From the NCBI GenBank assembly GCA_034440135.1, contig JAWXBP010000016.1, forward strand, positions 1 to 52,302: 52,302 nt of DNA, written 5' to 3'. A program made the translations under genes and the position numbers. Positions within the stretch are counted from its first letter, which is position 1, and each line of letters starts with the position of its first letter. The notes beneath the pieces are model-generated. The model saw only the letters and a list, made by a program, of their open reading frames with translations. It searched no databases and was not told the origin of the DNA. This DNA comes from Planctomycetia bacterium. GTDB lineage: Bacteria; Planctomycetota; Planctomycetia; Pirellulales; JALHLM01. This document shows positions 48,127 to 52,302 of the stretch, piece after piece.

Positions 48127-48690
48127 ATGACACCTCCCGAAACAACGACGGCGCGCGGCTGGGGGCTCGGTCGATTGCTCCCCACGCTCGCGCTGCCGGT
48201 GGTCGCCATCCTGGCCAGTGCCATGGCCTGTGAACGGGTCGTGGTCTGGTTGATCGTCGGTGGGGCCGTCTATGCCTGGGGCATGGCGACGCTCTTAGGC
48301 ATTCAGTTTCGCTTGAGCGACGCCTTCCGGCGCCCCTGGCAAGTCTCGCTTCGACGGATGCTGTTGAACATCGCAGTGCTGTGCTGCGTGCTGTCGGTGC
48401 TGACGACCGACTGGCCGCTGCGGGCGCGGTTTCAGCTATCGAGGAGGGCAATCGACGCGCTGGCAGATCGGGTCCAACAAGGGCGATCCATGACCACGCC
48501 CGAATATGCGGGACTGTTTTGGATTCGCGTCGCCGAGGCCAATCGAGCCGGACAGCCCTGTCTCTGGATTCGCCTCCAACCTGGCGGCAACACCGGACTG
48601 GTCCGCTGTCGGGCCAACGGCCAGCCGGAACTGAATCTGTCATCGAGCCTGGAGCTCGGCGACGGCTGGTTTCTGGTCAGCGAAGATTGA
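48127..48690 (+). CDS. Small multi-pass membrane protein of unknown function
   Basis: This 187-aa protein has three predicted membrane helices in its first 100 residues (LLPTLALPVVAILASAMA, VVVWLIVGGAVYAWGMATLLGI and LLNIAVLCCVLSVLTTDW). A hydrophilic C-terminal domain of about 85 residues includes RRAIDALADRVQQG and LWIRLQPGGNTGLVRCRANG and is probably soluble. No domain was recognised. It follows 47513-48112 by 14 bp, same strand, which suggests a shared task. The next gene (48777) is 86 bp away. Confidence 0.65.
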   Translation: MTPPETTTARGWGLGRLLPTLALPVVAILASAMACERVVVWLIVGGAVYAWGMATLLGIQFRLSDAFRRPWQVSLRRMLLNIAVLCCVLSVLTTDWPLRARFQLSRRAIDALADRVQQGRSMTTPEYAGLFWIRVAEANRAGQPCLWIRLQPGGNTGLVRCRANGQPELNLSSSLELGDGWFLVSED

Positions 48691-48776
48691 GCCGCTATGG
48701 ACGGGCGCCGGCGGCGACTATGATGGGGCGCGTCTTTGAGTCAACTTTCATGGCAATTCACTTGTGGAGTTAGTCG

Positions 48777-49262
48777 ATGTACCGTTCTTTCGCAGTCGCG
48801 CTATTCGCCCTGCTGGCATTCACCGTCGCGCCGCTGACCGCTGATGACAAGGCCGCCGACAAGCCGGAAGACGTTAACAAGGCGGACCTGGAAAAGCTCC
48901 AGGGCGTGTGGATCGTCGCCAAGGGCGAGGCCGGCGGGCAGGAAGTGCCCAAGGAATTCCTGACGTCGATCGTGCTGACTTTTGAAGGCGAGAAGTACAC
49001 CGTCGAAGGCACGCCGGATGGCAAGCAGTCGGGCGAAGTGAAAATCGACGCTACGAAGGAAATCAAGGAAATGACGGTCGAGCCGAAAGAAGGCTCGAAC
49101 GCCGGCATGGCGACCAAGACGATCTACAAGTTCGACGAGGAAAAGCTGGTCGTCTGCTACGACCTCTCGAACGCCGGCTTTCCCAAGGAATTCAAGTCCG
49201 CGGAAGGCGAGCCGTACATGTTGATCACGTACGAGCGTAAGAAAGAAGCAGAGAAGAAATAG
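48777..49262 (+). CDS. TIGR03067 domain secreted protein
   Basis: This is a small exported protein of 161 aa with a lipocalin-like fold of the TIGR03067 type. A signal peptide (MYRSFAVALFALLAFTVAPLTA) is followed by the family motif DLEKLQGVWIVAKGEAGGQEVPKEFL and by LTFEGEKYTV, GEVKIDATKEIKEMTVEP and a C-terminal YKFDEEKLVVCYDLSNAG-like strand ending MLITYERKK. It is common in planctomycetes and verrucomicrobia; the ligand is unknown. TGGAG precedes the ATG at about 8 nt. The aminotransferase gene follows 6 bp later and is probably translated from the same messenger. Confidence 0.88.
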   Translation: MYRSFAVALFALLAFTVAPLTADDKAADKPEDVNKADLEKLQGVWIVAKGEAGGQEVPKEFLTSIVLTFEGEKYTVEGTPDGKQSGEVKIDATKEIKEMTVEPKEGSNAGMATKTIYKFDEEKLVVCYDLSNAGFPKEFKSAEGEPYMLITYERKKEAEKK

Positions 49263-49268
49263 CGCGTC

Positions 49269-50660
49269 ATGCCGCACGTCCCGCACCCGCCGGTGCAGCA
49301 TGCCGGCGAAGAAGTCTCCAACGCGCTGCGCCGCAGGCTGTCGGCCATCGAGCCGCACAGCCTGCGGACCTTCACGCCTAGTCTGGCGGTGATCGCCAAG
49401 AGCGCCGGCTGCTACCACTGGACGCCGGAAGGCCGCATGCTGGCGGACTTCACGTCGGGCGTTCTCGTGGCGAACTTGGGCCACAATCCGACGCGTTGGT
49501 GGTTCCGGGTGCAGGACTATCTCGGCCTGGGGTCGCTCGATGAATCGCGCCCTTTTGCGGCGGCCGCGCCGTTAACGGCTTACAACTCGGCCACGGAAAT
49601 CGAGATCCGCGCCGCCGAGCGACTGATAGAGAACTTGCAAGCACAGCCCGGCGGCGGCCGGTTGCAGCAGGTGCTGTGGGCGGCCAGCGGTAGTGAAGCG
49701 ATTCAAAAAGCCCTTTGGGCCGCGCTCGATCGTCGCCCCGGCGAAGAGATGATTTTCGCCACGCGCCGCGGCTTTCACGGCAAGAAAGGCCTGGCCGGCG
49801 CCGTGACGGGAACGGAGACCGATGCGGATCGCGACCCTCGCGTCAAGTTTCTGACATTTCCGCAGGAAGAATGCGGCAGCGTCGCGCGCCGCAAGGAACC
49901 GCTGGATCTCGCGCCCTACGAGGCCGAACTTGATCGACTATGGAATGAACATGGTGCGCGCATTTGTTGCGTGATCACCGAGCCGTACCTGGGCGGCGGC
50001 GGTTCGTTTCATCCGCAACCGGAATATCTGCAACTGCTGGAGCGCTTCTGCCGCGAGCACGATTTGCTGTTCATCCTCGACGAAGTGCAGGCCAACTTCG
50101 GACGCACAGGCACGATGTACGCCTTCACGCGTTACGGCGTGGAACCGGACCTCGTCGTATTGGGCAAGGGCCTCGGCAACGGCATCCCAGTGAGCGCGGT
50201 GGTCGGCCGCGCGGACGTCTTCGCGAACATGCATTACGGCGAAGCGTCGGACACCTGGAGCGCCAACCCACTCGCTTCGGCGGCGGTGCTGGCAACCTTG
50301 GATGAATTCGAGAACAGCGACGTCTTGGATCACGCCAAACAACTCGCCGAAGTGCTGGAAGAAGGACTCTGCCGGCTCGCGGAGCTACCAGTGGTCGCCC
50401 GCGTGCGTGGCGAAGGCGTCGTCTGGGGCGTGGAATGCGCCGCCGTCGGCCAGGGCACGGCCGAGCAAATTGCCAACGAATGCGTCCGCGCCTGTTACCT
50501 GGGCGACAACAACGGCAAAGCGATCCACCTTCTAGGGCCGCTCGCCGGCAAAGTCTTGCGCATCAGCCCGCCGCTGGTGATGCCGCTCGACGAGGCGCTG
50601 GATTACCTACAAGTGATGTACGAGATTTTCGCGTCCGTAGGGCGGCGCGCGACGGTTTGA
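49269..50660 (+). CDS. Class III PLP-dependent aminotransferase
   Basis: This is a fold-type I aminotransferase of 463 aa. Its features include LWAASGSEAIQKALWAALD (cofactor phosphate-binding region), RRGFHGKKGLAGAVTG, the aspartate motif FILDEVQANFGRTGTMYAF and the PLP lysine in LVVLGKGLGNGIPVSAVVG, followed by TWSANPLASAAVLATLDEF. The N-terminal half (VAKSAGCYHWTPEGRMLADFTSGVLVANLGHNP) is also typical. The substrate cannot be read; omega-amino acids or diamines are common. It is 6 bp after the TIGR03067 gene, and the AraC regulator converges on it from 51619, so coordinated control is possible. Confidence 0.92.
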   Translation: MPHVPHPPVQHAGEEVSNALRRRLSAIEPHSLRTFTPSLAVIAKSAGCYHWTPEGRMLADFTSGVLVANLGHNPTRWWFRVQDYLGLGSLDESRPFAAAAPLTAYNSATEIEIRAAERLIENLQAQPGGGRLQQVLWAASGSEAIQKALWAALDRRPGEEMIFATRRGFHGKKGLAGAVTGTETDADRDPRVKFLTFPQEECGSVARRKEPLDLAPYEAELDRLWNEHGARICCVITEPYLGGGGSFHPQPEYLQLLERFCREHDLLFILDEVQANFGRTGTMYAFTRYGVEPDLVVLGKGLGNGIPVSAVVGRADVFANMHYGEASDTWSANPLASAAVLATLDEFENSDVLDHAKQLAEVLEEGLCRLAELPVVARVRGEGVVWGVECAAVGQGTAEQIANECVRACYLGDNNGKAIHLLGPLAGKVLRISPPLVMPLDEALDYLQVMYEIFASVGRRATV

Positions 50661-50673
50661 ATTGTTCAGTCAG

Positions 50674-50702
50674 GCCCACAGTCGCCTTTCGCTCCGCGAA
50701 AG
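50674..50702. repeat. Single-armed copy of the CTTTCGC/GCGAAAG repeat
   Basis: CCACAGTCGCCTTTCGCTCC followed by GCGAAAGG matches the left arm at 1208-1235 with one change. The core CCTTTCGC (50683-50690) pairs with GCGAAAGG across TCC. It fills the gap between the convergent aminotransferase and AraC genes. Confidence 0.75.
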
Positions 50703-50704
50703 GG

Positions 50705-51619
50705 CTATGCTTGCCGCTGCGGTCCCGCAAAGACCTGTCGCAAACGTTGCACGTCTTCCATCGGCGTCACGCCGAATTGCCGCTTGAACTCGCGACTGAA
50801 CTGCGACGCACTCTCGTATCCCACCTCCTTAGCGGCGGTGCTGGCGTTGTAGCCGTCGTGAATCATCAAACGCTTCGCTCGGTCAAGTCGGATGCGTTTG
50901 AGATACTGCAGCGGTGCGCAGCCGGTCACCAGTTTGAAGTTGTGATGAAATGTCGGAACGCTCATGCTTGCCCGTTTCGACATGCCCTCGACCGTGTAGG
51001 TCTTCACGGCGTTCGCGTGAATTTCCTTCAAGACGCCGGCAATGCGAATGAAATTGCCGCTCCGGTTGGCGAGCGCCTGAAGCGCACCGTCTTGGTCTTC
51101 GCGAAGCGCGCGGTAGACAATCTCACGGACCAACTGCTGGCCTAGCACTCGGCAGTCCAGTGGGCACTTGAGACATTCCAGCAGTCGAATCACGGCGCTC
51201 CTGAGCTGTTCGCCGAGCGCGCGCGTGCTCACGCCCCGCGGCAGTTCACGCGCTGGCGTCAACGGTTCGTCCATTTCCAGCATGACTTCGCCGAGCATCG
51301 TGGTGTCTATCTTGACGCCCAGTACGAGCAACGGCTCCTCGGGTCCAGCGTCCCACTCGCACTCTGCCGGCAACGGCACAGACAAGACCAGATAGTTCGA
51401 GGGACCGTACTCGTAGATCTGATCGCCGAGATAGCTACGCTTGCGGCCCTGCCCCACGAACACAATCGCGGGTTCATACACGACCGATGTGCGGGGCAAA
51501 ATACTGGTATGGCGAGCCACTAGGACGCCGTCGACAAGCGTCGGATGGACCCCCTCTTGGACAGCCACCTCGTTCAATAGCGAGGCCAGCCGGGCGCGAT
51601 CGTCACTCACTGCAGACAT
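50705..51619 (-). CDS. AraC-family transcriptional regulator
   Basis: This is a DNA-binding regulator of 304 aa. The N-terminal half is of the AraC_N/cupin type (VHPTLVDGVLVARHTSILPRTSVVYEPAIVFVGQGRKRSYLGDQIYEYGPSNYLVLSVPLPAECEW), and the C-terminal half has two helix-turn-helix units, VEGMSKRASMSVPTFHHNFKLVTG with YLKRIRLDRAKRLMIHD and AAKEVGYESASQFSREFKRQFGVTPMED. The two basic motifs match the AraC consensus well. ATG 51619 is preferred; it converges on the aminotransferase. Target genes are unknown; the 221-bp gap upstream, shared with the beta-propeller gene, is the first place to look for its site. Confidence 0.92.
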   Translation of the reverse strand: MSAVSDDRARLASLLNEVAVQEGVHPTLVDGVLVARHTSILPRTSVVYEPAIVFVGQGRKRSYLGDQIYEYGPSNYLVLSVPLPAECEWDAGPEEPLLVLGVKIDTTMLGEVMLEMDEPLTPARELPRGVSTRALGEQLRSAVIRLLECLKCPLDCRVLGQQLVREIVYRALREDQDGALQALANRSGNFIRIAGVLKEIHANAVKTYTVEGMSKRASMSVPTFHHNFKLVTGCAPLQYLKRIRLDRAKRLMIHDGYNASTAAKEVGYESASQFSREFKRQFGVTPMEDVQRLRQVFAGPQRQA

Positions 51620-51840
51620 CGTGAAAACCTCGGACGAGGACGAAATCACAGAATGAGGATACCAAAGCTCTCATTCTCAGCTGCTAATTCCCAATCGCCA
51701 AGAGGATTAGGCAAGACTTTAAGCGAATCGTTTTAGGCCATTCGTGCCACCCAAGGGTTAAATAAGCATTACGCGTGTCGTTGAGGATCACCGCCTCATT
51801 GCACGCGCCTTCCCCGATTTTCGTGCTTCGGAGTCTGGAA
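51620..51840. other. Divergent gap between the AraC regulator and the beta-propeller gene
   Basis: No gene or long repeat is recognised in this 221-bp stretch. It is AT-richer than its surroundings and should hold promoters for both genes, but no clear -35/-10 pair stands out. Confidence 0.4.
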
Positions 51841-52302
51841 ATGGCTGGTCGTAGCCTGCAATGCATTCCATGGGTCGGGGCTTCGATGTTGGCGGGCTAC
51901 GGATGGCAATCCACCGCCACGGCCGCCGATTGGCCGCAATGGCAAGGCCCGGAACGGAACTCCATCTCCCAGGAGACGGGGCTGCTGCAGGAATGGCCCG
52001 AAGGCGGCCCGCCGCTGGCCTGGAGAATTGACAAGCTCGGGGGCGGGGACAGTGCGCCGTCGATCGCAGACGGGCGCATTTTCGGCATGAGCAATCGCGG
52101 CGACGAGGAGGTCGTCTGGGCTCTCTCAGAAGAGGACGGCAAGGAATTGTGGTCCAAGTCCATCGGCGCGGCGGTGGAACAGCGGATGCCCCAGTCCAAA
52201 GGAGGTCCGGGCGGTACTCCCGCGGTCGACGGCGACCGCGTCTCCGTGCTCGGAATGGGCGGACGACTGGCCTGCCTCAATGCACACGACGGAGAGATCG
52301 TC
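51841..52302 (+). CDS. PQQ-like beta-propeller protein, truncated by the window end
   Basis: The first 154 codons of an exported beta-propeller protein are visible, open to the last base. The N-terminus ([28 protein letters not shown]) is a signal-like segment, followed by the planctomycete-typical [34 protein letters not shown], then propeller blades [30 protein letters not shown] and [28 protein letters not shown]. These resemble PQQ-enzyme/BamB-type repeats, but no PQQ ligand can be judged from the part seen. Full length is probably over 400 aa. It is divergent from the AraC regulator. Confidence 0.88.
   Translation, partial: MAGRSLQCIPWVGASMLAGYGWQSTATAADWPQWQGPERNSISQETGLLQEWPEGGPPLAWRIDKLGGGDSAPSIADGRIFGMSNRGDEEVVWALSEEDGKELWSKSIGAAVEQRMPQSKGGPGGTPAVDGDRVSVLGMGGRLACLNAHDGEIV

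Noticed and set aside
51684-51866. 60-codon minus-strand frame in the gap upstream of the AraC gene
   Set aside because: It overlaps the start of the beta-propeller gene, has no ribosome-binding sequence and no domain or membrane pattern.
1-52302. tRNA, rRNA or transposase genes
   Set aside because: I looked for T-loop-like GTTCGAATC strings, rRNA cores and DDE or HUH transposase motifs by eye and saw none; a profile scan would be needed to exclude diverged ones.

Overview
The window reads as a chromosomal segment of a planctomycete, most likely from the Pirellulales or a relative. It is GC-rich and carries families that are hallmarks of that phylum: a DUF1501 protein paired with a DUF1549/DUF1553 cytochrome-like protein, a DUF1598 protein, a TIGR03067 protein, two PEP-CTERM proteins (one with a dockerin-like segment), an ABC permease fused to a CPBP protease, and many secreted proteins of unknown function. 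No rRNA, tRNA, CRISPR array, transposase or phage gene was recognised. The assignment rests on family content only.

Layout. 1-5600 (minus strand): mlaE, mlaF, mlaD, a phosphatidylserine decarboxylase and a tartrate/D-malate-type dehydrogenase, so mainly envelope phospholipid handling. 5780-11060 (minus): a Cys-rich DUF1963-like protein, then the DUF1549/DUF1501 pair split by a small GxxExxY nuclease-like cassette with inverted-repeat ends. 11250-16000: mannose-1-phosphate guanylyltransferase, a degenerate-receiver protein, a MazG-like pyrophosphohydrolase, a very divergent phosphoglycerate kinase and an orphan HPt protein. 16470-22600: a Cys-rich secreted protein, a DUF1598 protein, a TPR protein with a possible 43-residue membrane peptide downstream, a ClpP-like protein, and a zinc-ribbon/GYF-like membrane protein. 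22600-27050: a secreted protein, a membrane P-loop NTPase, and lpxD plus lpxI for lipid A. 27150-32510 (minus): an FG-GAP protein, a DUF11 lipoprotein, a CoA-binding protein and a HEAT-like secreted protein. 33000-41020 (plus): ABC ATPase and permease-CPBP fusion, a Wza-like export lipoprotein, a second lipoprotein, a TerB-like protein and an ankyrin protein. 41200-52302: ahcY (minus), two PEP-CTERM proteins, PhoR/PhoB-like kinase and regulator (minus), three small proteins, a class III aminotransferase, an AraC regulator (minus), and the start of a PQQ-like beta-propeller protein cut by the window end.

Common themes are an outer membrane (Mla transport, LpxD and LpxI, a Wza-like export lipoprotein, sugar-nucleotide supply by ManC) and a large secretome.

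The most unusual property is between the genes. A large share of the intergenic gaps hold long inverted repeats that fall into several unrelated families, some present three or four times in this window alone (TAGCCCG..GCGAGGG, AAGCCCAGGGAAGG, GTAGGTCAGGC, AATGTCGAATG and others). In the mla-psd cluster four successive gaps carry four different families. Together with the IR-bounded nuclease cassette, this is the best candidate here for a little-described system of small non-autonomous elements.
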